Shown: positions 9,594 to 17,823 of the stretch, piece by piece | How the letters are laid out: each line of letters starts with the position of its first letter | Position numbering within the stretch: the first letter of the stretch is position 1 | NCBI GenBank assembly: GCA_018350325.1 | Contig: JAEVLN010000021.1 | Span: 1,054,001-1,118,000, forward strand | Direction of reading: 5' to 3' | Origin: Globodera rostochiensis | Lineage: Eukaryota > Nematoda > Chromadorea > Rhabditida > Heteroderidae | Length of the DNA stretch: 64,000 nucleotides | Notes under the pieces: generated by a model | What the model saw: the letters and a program-made list of their open reading frames with translations, nothing else | Told to the model about the DNA's origin: nothing | Databases searched by the model: none | Position numbers and translations under genes: made by a program

Positions 9594-11999
9594 TTAATTG
9601 AGTTTGTCATCCCATGTTTTATTAGCTTTCCAAAGTCTTTGAAAGAAAAGTTTAAATTGTAGTACAGCAGGGGAAATCCAGCCCATGGGGTCGAAATTTC
9701 TGGCGATTAAAGTTAATATTTGTCTTTTCGTTGTGTCTGTATTAATTGGTGGAATATTTAAAGTCATTTTTAGCTCGTCTGTGTTCACGTCCCATTTTAT
9801 TCCAAGCATCTTTGTTACTTTGGGGATTTCTGCTCCTTCTAATCTTTGAATTTCTTTGTTGCTTTGATCATGGTTTGACACAAATTCTCGGAGGTTCATT
9901 GAGGCTAATTTAAATATTTCTTTACTCCAATAATGTTTAAATTTAATTTCTTTTTCATCATCACACATCATCATAAAGTTATCGACATAGGCATTTTCTT
10001 TTAACTCTTCACACAATTGTTCGAATTCTTTCCTTTTGGAGGATATGTTGAGTTCTGTACTTAATTGACGGTTTTTAAAGGAGTCAAAGTGTTCATTGAT
10101 TTTTGATAAATGCAAGTTTACGACTGAGGTGAGTAGAAAGGGTGAAGCATTGACGCCGAAAGGAATCCGTTTAAAGCATCTGATTTCTAAGTCTCTAATT
10201 TCGAGTTCACGGGGTCTTCGTTGAATTTCTTTGAATGAATTTTCTTTTAACCATAGGAAACGAGTAGTGTCTCGATCTGACTCATTTAAGCCGACTCTTA
10301 AGAAGGCCTTCTCCAGATCTCCGAGGAGAACAAAGTTTTTTAGGCGAAAACGAAGAATCATCCCGCATAAGTCAGGTAAAAGTTTTGGACCTTGGAAAAT
10401 TTGATCATTGAGTGAATTGTGGCCTCTTAATTTCGCAGATGCGTCAAAGACGGGTCTTACTTTTGTCGTGTTAGAAGTTTCTTTAATGACAGGATGGTGT
10501 GGGAGGTAATGAATGATGTGATCAGATTTGAAACCAACGAGCTCGTTAACATCCGTAACCATTTGTTCTTGGAGAATGTGATTATAAGTACTCAATTGAT
10601 TAGTTTTAATTAGTTGTTTGACGACATTACGTAATCTGCCAAAACATAAGCCAAAATTAGTGGGGAGGTCTGGATTTTCCTTTTTATATGGCCAACGAAC
10701 AAAATATCGGCCCTTTTCAAAACTGACATTTTTATTGAAGTGAATAACAGCGGCGTCATCATCGCTGAGGTGGGGTGAGTCGGTTATGCCGATTGTTTCG
10801 AGTTCCCAGAATTTTTGTAAAAGTTTGTTGATGTCTTCCATTTTTTGCTTTTTTACGGCATGATAAATTTGTGTTTGCTCGATGGTTCCTTTGCCAGAAA
10901 AGATTTTTCCCAATTTTGTGTTAATTGAGTGAAAACCCGATGGGAGTGATTCGACGTGAGAGTGAGGGAGCATAAAGTTCCAATAATGGTCAATACCAAT
11001 CAATAATTCAGGTCTAGTCTGTTCGACGGGTATTTTAATTCCATAGACATCGGTGAATTCTTTGGGTACAATTTTTGTAATATCGGTAATTTTTTCCACA
11101 GTTTGAAGATTCACTATTTCCAATTTTTCATCTGTGGTTTTAATACCAACTTGCACAATTCTGGAGGGGGTTAACTTTGCTTTATCATGGTTAAAAGTGG
11201 AAATCAGCAGGGTTTTGTGCTCGATGGTGGGTAATTCAAGTTTATTTGCCAAATCTTCTGTAATATAACTTTTTTGTGATCCGTTATCAAAGAGGATGGC
11301 GGTGGTTTGACCAAATTTTTTGTTTAAATTGACGATCGGAGCTTCGATTGTCATCAATAATTCTTCGTCGTTTGGTATTTGGGTTCCTGAATCATGATCC
11401 ATGGACATGAAAGATTGTGTTTCTTCGACTTGATCAGCAGTTTGGACGATATTTGTTTTAGTTCTTTGCCATGTTGGTTTATCTTCTCTGGCCTTTTGAA
11501 AGCAGAGTAAGGTGTTATGTTTCTTTTTGCAATTAAAACATAAATAAGTAGATTTACAATCTTCGATTCTGTGGCCTTTTCGCAAACAATTCATGCACAA
11601 TTTTAATTCTTTTGCTCGGTCTGATCGGTGTTTTACATCCGCGAATGTTTTACAATTTTTTGATATATGATTATCCTTTTCGCAAAAACGGCAAAAAATT
11701 GTTTGACCAGAGTCTCTGTTCGTAAATTGATTGGATTGGATTTGAGCCAAGGGCAAAGGCCTTGCTTTAGTACTGAATGCCGATGTTGGAGTTGGTCGGT
11801 TTGGTGGATTATCCAATGTCGGAGAGAATGGTCGTTGTGAGTTAGAGGCAAATTTTTGTATAAAAAGTTTAGGTCCATGATTTTGTGTTGGTCGATTAAA
11901 TGGAGGAGGACGGGACGGACGGTCCGAAGGTCGGTCCGAATCTTCTACTCTTTCGAGCTCTTCACGAGCTTGAGTGTGGTTATCGAGGAACTTCATTAA
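9594..11999 (-). CDS. Gag nucleocapsid, aspartic protease and reverse transcriptase
   Basis: This is 801 sense codons in the gag frame. An ATG stands one codon after the gag TAG, so the frame could start at 11996. Three Cys-rich zinc knuckles lie near residues 102-165 (CRFCEKDNHISKNC, CMNCLRKGHRIEDC, then a weaker one). The retropepsin active site is LFDNGSQ near residue 237, as in the Pao-type protease domain. The RT follows, with LLGDLEKAF near 560 and the catalytic loop YVDNF at 670-674. The second Asp of the usual YVDD is Asn, a variant I believe occurs in nematode Pao relatives. The start of the Pao A17-type region (NFDPMGW) lies near 768. The frame then meets TAA at 9594-9596, in the middle of a conserved pol segment, and homology continues directly beyond it. 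Confidence 0.93.
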   Translation of the reverse strand, partial: LMKFLDNHTQAREELERVEDSDRPSDRPSRPPPFNRPTQNHGPKLFIQKFASNSQRPFSPTLDNPPNRPTPTSAFSTKARPLPLAQIQSNQFTNRDSGQTIFCRFCEKDNHISKNCKTFADVKHRSDRAKELKLCMNCLRKGHRIEDCKSTYLCFNCKKKHNTLLCFQKAREDKPTWQRTKTNIVQTADQVEETQSFMSMDHDSGTQIPNDEELLMTIEAPIVNLNKKFGQTTAILFDNGSQKSYITEDLANKLELPTIEHKTLLISTFNHDKAKLTPSRIVQVGIKTTDEKLEIVNLQTVEKITDITKIVPKEFTDVYGIKIPVEQTRPELLIGIDHYWNFMLPHSHVESLPSGFHSINTKLGKIFSGKGTIEQTQIYHAVKKQKMEDINKLLQKFWELETIGITDSPHLSDDDAAVIHFNKNVSFEKGRYFVRWPYKKENPDLPTNFGLCFGRLRNVVKQLIKTNQLSTYNHILQEQMVTDVNELVGFKSDHIIHYLPHHPVIKETSNTTKVRPVFDASAKLRGHNSLNDQIFQGPKLLPDLCGMILRFRLKNFVLLGDLEKAFLRVGLNESDRDTTRFLWLKENSFKEIQRRPRELEIRDLEIRCFKRIPFGVNASPFLLTSVVNLHLSKINEHFDSFKNRQLSTELNISSKRKEFEQLCEELKENAYVDNFMMMCDDEKEIKFKHYWSKEIFKLASMNLREFVSNHDQSNKEIQRLEGAEIPKVTKMLGIKWDVNTDELKMTLNIPPINTDTTKRQILTLIARNFDPMGWISPAVLQFKLFFQRLWKANKTWDDKLN

Positions 12000-13028
12000 C
12001 TAATTTGTCGAGAAAATTTTGAATTTTTCGCGAATTTTTATTCGTAAGTTGGTTGGGAGTTTGGTTTCTATACTTTGTTTAATTTGGGGATGGTTGATGT
12101 CTTCTCCATGTGATTGCAACTGCAAGATTATACGATTAACGACAAGTATGAAATTTCGGAGTTCTCTTACGGATTCTGATGATTTTTTAATATTTCTTAA
12201 TTCATTGTGCAGGTTTTCACGGATAAGGTTTTTGTTACCGTAACGAGATTTTAACAATTTTAAAACTGTTGGATAATTTGCATGGTTTAACGGGTAAGGA
12301 TTGACCATATTGTAAGGTTCCCCGTGGAGGAGTCCTTTTAAGTACTTGAATTTTTGAATATTTGACAAATCGGGACTGATATGGACCGACGACGAAAAGT
12401 CGTCCCAGAACGATGACCAGTCCGAGAATTTTCCATTAAAATGCGTGAGAGTCTGGGCGGGGAGTTTAATGTTTATTCGGTTCCTGGAGAAATTAACAGA
12501 GTCACGTGAATTGAACTCGGAAGATCTCAGTTCATCTGTAAATTCATCTTCTCCTGAGTCTTCTTCCTCGGGTTCAGGAGCTTCTTCTTCATCTTCATCC
12601 GCTTCAACTTCGTCGTCAGAATCTGTATGGGATTTTTGGGATTCAGTGTTAAGTGTCTTTAACTTTCTTTTTACCTCAAGGTTAATATCCTTAAGGGTGT
12701 CCAACAAATCATCAGCTTGTCCGAGTGTGCTTAGATAGTCATGTTTTTCTTGGAAAATTCTTTGGACTTTTTGTTCAACCCTTTTTTCATCACCTTTTAA
12801 TTGACTTAGCGATTTTTCCCATTTCTTATGTAATATCTTTAATTTTTCAAAATTAGGCTCCAAGTTTTTGATTTCCTTTTGAGTTTTTAAATAAATTTTC
12901 TCGCATTCTTTTGGATTTTTTTCATCATACTCGTAGGTCCCGGATTCAAAATCCGTTTGAATTTTTTCGATATATTTTTTCAGGGTTCTGTTGAGGAGAG
13001 GAATCGCTGTTCGTATTTTGCCTGACAT
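12000..13028 (-). CDS. BEL/Pao Gag, N-terminal and capsid part
   Basis: This encodes 342 residues starting at ATG 13026-13028. The N-terminal half is predicted coiled coil and ends in an acidic stretch (about residues 137-166). The DUF1759-type capsid region follows, recognisable from FNGKFSDWSSFWDDF near 197-211, the KYLKGLLHGEP block and RYGNKNL. The frame stops at TAG 12000-12002. The zinc knuckles that normally complete Gag lie in the same frame just beyond. The start is well supported: it is the first ATG on the transcribed strand after more than 2.5 kb without one. An upstream frame stops at TAA only six nucleotides before it, giving stop, two codons, ATG. That spacing would suit either leaky scanning or termination-reinitiation. 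Confidence 0.9.
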   Translation of the reverse strand: MSGKIRTAIPLLNRTLKKYIEKIQTDFESGTYEYDEKNPKECEKIYLKTQKEIKNLEPNFEKLKILHKKWEKSLSQLKGDEKRVEQKVQRIFQEKHDYLSTLGQADDLLDTLKDINLEVKRKLKTLNTESQKSHTDSDDEVEADEDEEEAPEPEEEDSGEDEFTDELRSSEFNSRDSVNFSRNRINIKLPAQTLTHFNGKFSDWSSFWDDFSSSVHISPDLSNIQKFKYLKGLLHGEPYNMVNPYPLNHANYPTVLKLLKSRYGNKNLIRENLHNELRNIKKSSESVRELRNFILVVNRIILQLQSHGEDINHPQIKQSIETKLPTNLRIKIREKFKIFSTN

Positions 13029-13034
13029 TTTAAT

Positions 13035-13745
13035 TTAAAAAATGTACTTGTGTTTGGAGAGAACTAAGATTGGATGTGAAGTAAAAGGAGTCCAAGGAAA
13101 TTTGATTTGTTTTTTCAAATAAGTCTCTATTCGTGAAAGGAAATTGGAGACTTTGATTTTTCGTTCTTCGGTAGAGACGGCTTGCGAATGTACTACGTCG
13201 TGTATTAGCGAACCTAGGATTGTGCTAGTAATTTCTTCCGCGATAATTTCAGAAAATAATTTTATTTTACTTGATGAGATATTTCTTTTAGGTATTACAG
13301 TAAGAGCAATAGTGATGGAGAGGCGGATCTTTGATGAGTTAAATTTGAAAGGTTTTATTTTAATTCTGTTATCTTGGTTGAGTGAAAAGGAAGTGTGCAG
13401 TGGTTCAAAAGAGTGATCACCGTAAAAGTTTTGGTACTCAATTTGATTATTTTCTTCTAAATTAGGATCAAAAAATGGTAGGGTGAAGGTTGGTCGGGGT
13501 TCAAAATTTGGTGGCAATTCCGTATTATCAAATGCACTATCTAGTTCGTTAAATTCAGTGCCTTCAAGTTCGATTATGTTTCCTTGGAATACAAAATCCT
13601 CTTCGGGGATAATTATTGGGTCTTCAAATTCGGCGAAAAATTCGTCTTCTTGGTCGAAATTTATAAGATTAAATCGGGGGTTTGAGTTTTCAGGAGTGTC
13701 GTTTGGGTGTTTTCGGCACAGTTTGACGGTTTGTTTATTGAGTTT
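13035..13745 (-). CDS. Leader ORF 3, 236 codons, no ATG
   Basis: This frame is open from just after TAA 13746-13748 to TAA 13035-13037, in the same frame as gag. It contains no Met codon at all. The first third is very acidic (Glu/Asp/Phe-rich); the rest is Ser/Ile/Lys-rich with no recognised domain. Because it directly follows the stop of leader ORF 2 in the same frame, the two may be one frame broken by a single TAA. Its end lies six nucleotides before the gag ATG. Translation would need readthrough, non-AUG initiation or splicing from an upstream start. It may instead be non-coding leader that happens to be open, although 236 stop-free codons in AT-rich DNA make chance less likely. Confidence 0.5.
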   Translation of the reverse strand, partial: KLNKQTVKLCRKHPNDTPENSNPRFNLINFDQEDEFFAEFEDPIIIPEEDFVFQGNIIELEGTEFNELDSAFDNTELPPNFEPRPTFTLPFFDPNLEENNQIEYQNFYGDHSFEPLHTSFSLNQDNRIKIKPFKFNSSKIRLSITIALTVIPKRNISSSKIKLFSEIIAEEITSTILGSLIHDVVHSQAVSTEERKIKVSNFLSRIETYLKKQIKFPWTPFTSHPILVLSKHKYIF

Positions 13746-14138
13746 TTAAGGATTAGTACGAGAGATTTCTCGTTGGATTTCTTCAGCACAACGTCTCAAA
13801 CGGTCTGATTCAATTTTTAAGTCTACGGCGTAACTTTGGGATATGCTGGGGGTCAATAATTTAATTTTAGTGTACTCGAGCTGGTCTTTGATTCTTAGAA
13901 GGACAGGGTTTGGTTTGACCGATATCTCTTTAATTGATGGGGAAACGTTAAGGGTTGGTTTTAAAGGGTTAATTTTGAGTTTAAATTTTACTCCACTTTG
14001 AGTTATAAACTTTAAGTTTTGGTTTGGTTTTATCCCAATTTTTGTTTTCTTCACCTTTGGTTTCAACTCAATTATTTTTCCCAATTTCTTTTGAATTCTG
14101 CTTCGCAATAAAAAGGTTGGTTTTAACAATTTATATCT
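13746..14138 (-). CDS. Leader ORF 2, 130 codons, no ATG
   Basis: This frame is open between TGA 14139-14141 and TAA 13746-13748. It is basic, rich in Lys, Ile, Pro and Leu, and has no Met codon and no recognised domain. It is in frame with leader ORF 3 and with gag. A 16-bp direct repeat (GAATTCTGCTTCGCAA) lies at its upstream edge, near 14094 and 14163, and may mark a small duplication that displaced the frame relative to leader ORF 1. Whether it is translated is unknown. Confidence 0.42.
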   Translation of the reverse strand, partial: RYKLLKPTFLLRSRIQKKLGKIIELKPKVKKTKIGIKPNQNLKFITQSGVKFKLKINPLKPTLNVSPSIKEISVKPNPVLLRIKDQLEYTKIKLLTPSISQSYAVDLKIESDRLRRCAEEIQREISRTNP

Positions 14139-14199
14139 TCAACAGTTTGTCAACACGGCAATGAATTCTGCTTCGCAAAAATAAAGAATGAAAAATTGT

Positions 14200-15042
14200 T
14201 CACAGATCACAAGATGATAATTCAGTTGATTTCGACACACTTTCTTCGTCTTCTTCAACGGGTAAGTCGAACAGTTTGTTGAGAAATTTTGATGTATTTA
14301 ATTGGGCCTCCAGAAAACGATTGTGGTGCTCAATGTTTTGTTGCAGCTGTTCAAAAAGGATGGTCAACTTGTCTTTTCCACTCTTCGTATGGTAGACTGG
14401 GCTTGTGAGGATTTTTTTGATTTCAGTCAACACTCGGGAGTTGTAATGGGAAGCCCTTTTGGCCTTAGTAATAGCCGTACGAATTCGTTGGGTTTGGCGG
14501 GATAGGACGGTGAGTTTTTTGTTGTGTTGTTCAGCGATCTCTCGCTTTGTGGCGTCGATGAGTTTTTGTTGATTGTCTCGGATTTCTTCAATTTTATCAA
14601 GAGTTTCAAAATTGGAGTTTGGTGGCTCAAATGTGCTAAAAAAGTCAGGTGGATCAAGGTTAATAATTGGAATAGTCGAAGATTTTTCCAGGGATTTGGT
14701 TGTTTGAATCAAATCCTTTTCGTTGTTTTGCTTAACGGTAGTTTTAACGGTCTCAATAATCCGTTTTAATCTCTTAGCCTGCACTTGATTTTCTCGTTCA
14801 ATAGTGTTTAATAGAGTAGAAGATTTGTTAGCCGGAGTAGTGGGTTTATCGGTTAATAGAGTAGAGGATTTGTTGGTCGGAGTAGTGGGTTTGTCGGTTA
14901 ATAGAGTAGTGGGTTTATCGGTTAATAGAGTAGTGGGTTTATCGGTGGGTTTGTCAATTTTGGGTGGGTCAGCTTCAATATCAATTGCAGGACGTGATGC
15001 GCTTCTTGTGGATCGTTTCACTGAACAAGGAATAGGGTTATT
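14200..15042 (-). CDS. Leader ORF 1, 280 codons, no ATG, repeat-rich N-terminus
   Basis: This frame is open from 15042 to TGA 14200-14202, in a different frame from gag, and has no Met codon. The N-terminal third has several tandem copies of a Thr/Pro/Lys-rich motif (TDKPTTLL and TNKSSTLL types), visible in DNA as a 24-42 bp repeat at about 14813-14955. The middle and C-terminus are charged and probably coiled coil, ending in an acidic Ser-rich tail. No family is recognised. The length, biased composition and repeats argue for coding. The likely start would be a near-cognate codon such as the GTG at 15019-15021, which is not proven. Confidence 0.5.
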   Translation of the reverse strand, partial: NNPIPCSVKRSTRSASRPAIDIEADPPKIDKPTDKPTTLLTDKPTTLLTDKPTTPTNKSSTLLTDKPTTPANKSSTLLNTIERENQVQAKRLKRIIETVKTTVKQNNEKDLIQTTKSLEKSSTIPIINLDPPDFFSTFEPPNSNFETLDKIEEIRDNQQKLIDATKREIAEQHNKKLTVLSRQTQRIRTAITKAKRASHYNSRVLTEIKKILTSPVYHTKSGKDKLTILFEQLQQNIEHHNRFLEAQLNTSKFLNKLFDLPVEEDEESVSKSTELSSCDL

Positions 15043-15072
15043 TTAGTTGTTAGGTTTTTGTTATTTATTTTT

Positions 15073-15099
15073 AAAAAAAAATTTTTTTTTTTTTTTTTT
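15073..15099. other. A9/T18 homopolymer block in leader
   Basis: Nine A are followed by eighteen T on the plus strand, so the transcript would carry a long A run followed by U. It could form a short hairpin or act as an unstructured A-rich leader segment. The length is probably variable between copies. Confidence 0.8.
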
Positions 15100-15291
15100 C
15101 CCTTTCTTGAGGTAGTTGACCCTCAGGAAAGCTCACTTTTGATGATGGGTTTTGAATGGACAGAAGATTGGTCTCGTGCCGCTCGGAGTTCAGCGGGAGT
15201 CAGTGGCTTTTTTTGCAGATGACCGCTTCTTCGCAGCTTCTCACACAGTTGTTGTTGGACAGAAGACCGGCTTTTATTTGGAAGTTCAGTC

Positions 15292-15312
15292 GTCCCGGGT
15301 CGCGTTGCACCA
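15292..15312 (-). other. Primer-binding site
   Basis: Read on the minus strand, TGGTGCAACGCGACCCGGGA begins three nucleotides inside the 5' LTR. A TGG start next to the LTR is the standard complement of a tRNA CCA end. I could not assign the tRNA species. This site fixes the minus orientation and identifies the right LTR as the 5' LTR. Confidence 0.75.
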
Positions 15313-15819
15313 CTTTGTCGCCTTCGGACAAATTTAGCTCTTTTGGGTGGAGGGAAGCTGAGGAAGACTGCTAATTTAACAGCGGATGAGTCGAGAGGAC
15401 GAAAAGGGATTGGGGTGGTTTGGAGGGCCCTCTGTTTCACGGGGGAAGCCAGTGGCAGTTGTCAGAGGGGATGTGTCGCGTTTAATTTTTGATGACCCGA
15501 AGAGGCGATAATTTGAGACAATTTATTCTTTTTGGGGGTACCTCAAACTTGGGTAATTAAACCGCTCGGACGATGGGGATGAAATGGGACATGCGCGAAA
15601 AGGAGGACGGCACAAAATGGGGGGGGGGGAGGGGAGTTGAACAATGGGGTAAATGAGTGAAAATGTGGGGGGTAAATGGGGGGGGGAGGGGAATTTAGGG
15701 AAAATGTGATGGGGACAAATGGGGTGGGGAAGGAGGAGGTAACAACGGCACTCGGACGAGGGCGGATGAGCGGGCACGTCCGAGGGGCACGTCCGAGAAT
15801 GGGGCCGGCGGACGGTGTA

Positions 15820-15928
15820 CACGAGCGGGGCCAATGGCGGGTAGGGCACGAGCGGGGCCAATGGCGGGTAGGGCACGAGCGGGGCCAATGGCGGGCAGGG
15901 CACATGAGCGGGGCCAATGGCGGGTGGC
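15820..15928. repeat. 27-bp minisatellite in right LTR, about 4 units
   Basis: This is the same array as at 3835-3943, with the same unit order and the same variant third unit. The copies were therefore in phase when the two LTRs were synthesised. Confidence 0.95.
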
Positions 15929-15975
15929 GAACAAATGTGTTCCAGTTGAAATGTGGTGTGAAGGTGATTTGGCTG

Positions 15976-15985
15976 GGCTTTTATA
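15976..15985 (-). promoter_or_regulatory. TATA-like element of the 5' LTR
   Basis: The minus strand reads TATAAAAGCC, a good TATA match, inside a GC-richer part of the LTR. Initiation would be expected about 25-35 nt downstream (about 15950). This is a motif match only, and no transcript evidence exists here. Confidence 0.45.
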
Positions 15986-16432
15986 GCCTCTTTTCTACGG
16001 TGCCAACGTTTTTGTTTACTATTAAAATTGGTTTGTCCTAATTTTGATTCACACTTTTTGCCCATTTTGCCCGTTTTATTTCCATAACATTTCATTTCTT
16101 TCCGTAACCTTTCTCAAATTTTGTTTTGTTCCTTCCTTTTTGCCACTTTAGATTATTCATTTCAATAAATTTTAATATCATTTTTTTGTCCGACATTTGT
16201 CGGCCCACTTTTTGTTATTTTCCTATTGTTGTTTTGCACTTTTTGTGCACAATTTATTTTACATGAATGCTTATTCATTTTTTCTCGCCCTTTCCATTCA
16301 TTCATTTATTTCTTTCATTCATTTATCTTATTTATTTCATTTCAATTTTTATTAATTTATAATTTTTTATTATTTTTATTTGTATTCTTTAAATTTTTAA
16401 CTAATTTAGTCAAATTTCGCGTGCTCGCGACA

Positions 16433-16437
16433 GTCAG
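16433..16437. repeat. Target-site duplication GTCAG (right)
   Basis: This is the second copy of the pentanucleotide found at 3327-3331, directly after the GCGACA end of the right LTR. Confidence 0.93.
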
Positions 16438-16621
16438 TTAATATCAATAAAATATTTACAACAAAAAAAATTATACAATCACACAATTCATTGACATCTT
16501 TAAACTTTAATCCACGAGGGAATGGGATTTAATTTTAATACAAATAATAGGAATGAGCTCGTTTTTTTAAATTTACAATTATTATTTTTTCTAAAAAATC
16601 ATAAACATATTTTAAAGCTTG

Positions 16622-16999
16622 TGTAAGGGACTCTCCGGTCGGCATTCCCCAATTTCGGCAATCTCTCCGAATTGCTGAGCCGTCCCCCTCATCGATCGCA
16701 TGAACCATTTATCTCCGATATCGATTGTCCCCGCCCCTCTGACCAACTTTTCCCTTGCCCTTCCTTTCCCCAGTGATCAGTTCCGCGGAAACTTATGTTC
16801 AATTCCATCCGTCCGTTTCCATCTCATGGGCGTCGGAGTGAATAAACATCTTTTATTATTGGTGGAGCGAGTCGAACTTGGGGAGGCAAAGTCATCGCCC
16901 AGGGCCCGGGCACCCTCCCTAACATTCCGACCCCCATCCAAAATTCAAACTCTCGGTGCCAACGTCGTCCTGGGTGGGCGCAGCGCGCAACCACTCACT
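16622..16999 (+). repeat. Left LTR of the helicase unit
   Basis: This is identical over 378 bp to 19102-19479. It starts TGTAAGGGACTCTCC and ends near CCACTCACT. It contains AATAAA at 16841-16846, a plausible polyadenylation signal. A roughly 100-codon open frame occurs in both copies and is not called a gene. Confidence 0.92.
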
Positions 17000-17823
17000 G
17001 GTAGCACCGGATGGTTGTCCCATTTTGGGAAAAGCTCCATCGACGCGACGACGAGGAAGAGGACTGAACATGACGGTGGAGAGAGAAGGGGATCCCCTGG
17101 CCTGCGGGCCTGAAACTGCTAAACAAAAGAAAAGAGAAACTGAAGGAAAAGGGCCAATTGTGTGCCCGGCCTAGAAAGTCTAAAGGGGCTGAAAAGAGAC
17201 AAAGGACAAAAACTCAAAGAGAAAAGGACCAAGTATGAGGTAAAATTTGAGAGGCCGTACGCGAAGCGCCCGAAAAGTTACCGAAAAGGAGACAGGCAAA
17301 GTTCGACAGGGTTCGAAAGTTACCAAACGCCTCCACATTTGGGCAGCAAAACTTCACTCAAAAGGGCTAAGGTCAAAGACCAAGCCAGGTTCAAAGGGTG
17401 CTTCGCTTCGCATTCACATCGGCTGCATTCCGAAGGAGGCAAAGCTCAACGGCGAGCTGGCCGTCCCGCAGTCGCATTATTACGTTCAATCAGTCCCGCT
17501 GAGCATGGGAATGGGCCAGCGGAAGTCCATTAGCTGATATGATCGCCGCGAAAGCTGAGAAGATCGGCGAAGGAGCAGTTGAGAGCTGAAACAGCGTAAA
17601 CAGAATGTTCATTCGTACAGTTCATCGGCACGCCACAATGTCCGATCACATCGGCTGAATAGGGACGAGTTAAGATGTCACGAAGGCAAAACTTCTGAGC
17701 ATAAAATTTTGAAGATTGAGAATTGAGCTTGTGTCAAATGGGTTCTTTCAAATGCTAACGACCACTGCGGTTTAGATATAACTCAAAACAAATTTTAATC
17801 ACCAAGCCAAATACAACACTCCC

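Larger units (their letters stand above)
13029..15589 (-). promoter_or_regulatory. ATG-free leader upstream of gag
   Basis: I checked every line for CAT on the plus strand, which is ATG on the transcribed strand. None occurs between the gag start and 15590, in any frame. The plus strand carries ATG about 32 times in the same interval. From rough base composition, a few dozen would be expected on the transcribed strand. The stretch covers the whole leader and the inner 274 bp of the 5' LTR. ATG triplets reappear at normal frequency inside gag. In the LTR, the nearest upstream ones are at 15590-15592 and 15903-15905; whether these are transcribed depends on the unmapped start site. The leader is almost filled by long ORFs in two frames. 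Confidence 0.85.
3332..16432 (-). mobile_element. Full-length BEL/Pao LTR retroelement with phlebovirus-type env
   Basis: This is a complete 13.1-kb insertion read on the minus strand. It has two LTRs bounded by TGTCGC and GCGACA, a GTCAG target duplication, and a TGG-type primer-binding site next to the right (5') LTR. Gag, protease, RT, RNase H, integrase and a Gn/Gc-like env follow in the BEL/Pao order. The LTRs differ only at a few substitutions, G-run lengths and one indel of about 14 bp, so the insertion is young. The element is larger than typical BEL/Pao elements because of its leader and large env. Two in-frame stops interrupt gag and pol, at 12000-12002 and 9594-9596. I saw no frameshift. 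The copy therefore looks recently inserted but is not translatable as one conventional polyprotein. Confidence 0.96.
15316..16432 (-). repeat. Right LTR (5' LTR, promoter-bearing)
   Basis: This 1,117-bp LTR is the near-identical partner of 3332-4434. In element orientation it is the upstream LTR and should contain the promoter. It has a TATA-like site (15976-15985), a C-rich block with long homopolymers and four minisatellite units. From 15589 inward the transcribed strand lacks ATG. An AUG-started frame of about 121 codons begins at 15905 and ends at 15543. If transcription starts near 15950, this would be an upstream ORF. Confidence 0.95.

Noticed and set aside
4359..14138. Reassigned TAA/TAG code as an explanation of the in-frame stops
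   Set aside because: The pol-env frame runs 1,744 codons and ends at TAA without a single internal TAA or TAG, which would be common if they were sense codons in such AT-rich DNA.
17162..17537. Overlapping 96- and 123-codon Lys/Arg-rich ORFs in the helicase unit
   Set aside because: Two frames of the same low-stop, GC-rich stretch are open together and neither shows a domain. They were treated as non-coding spacer of the element.
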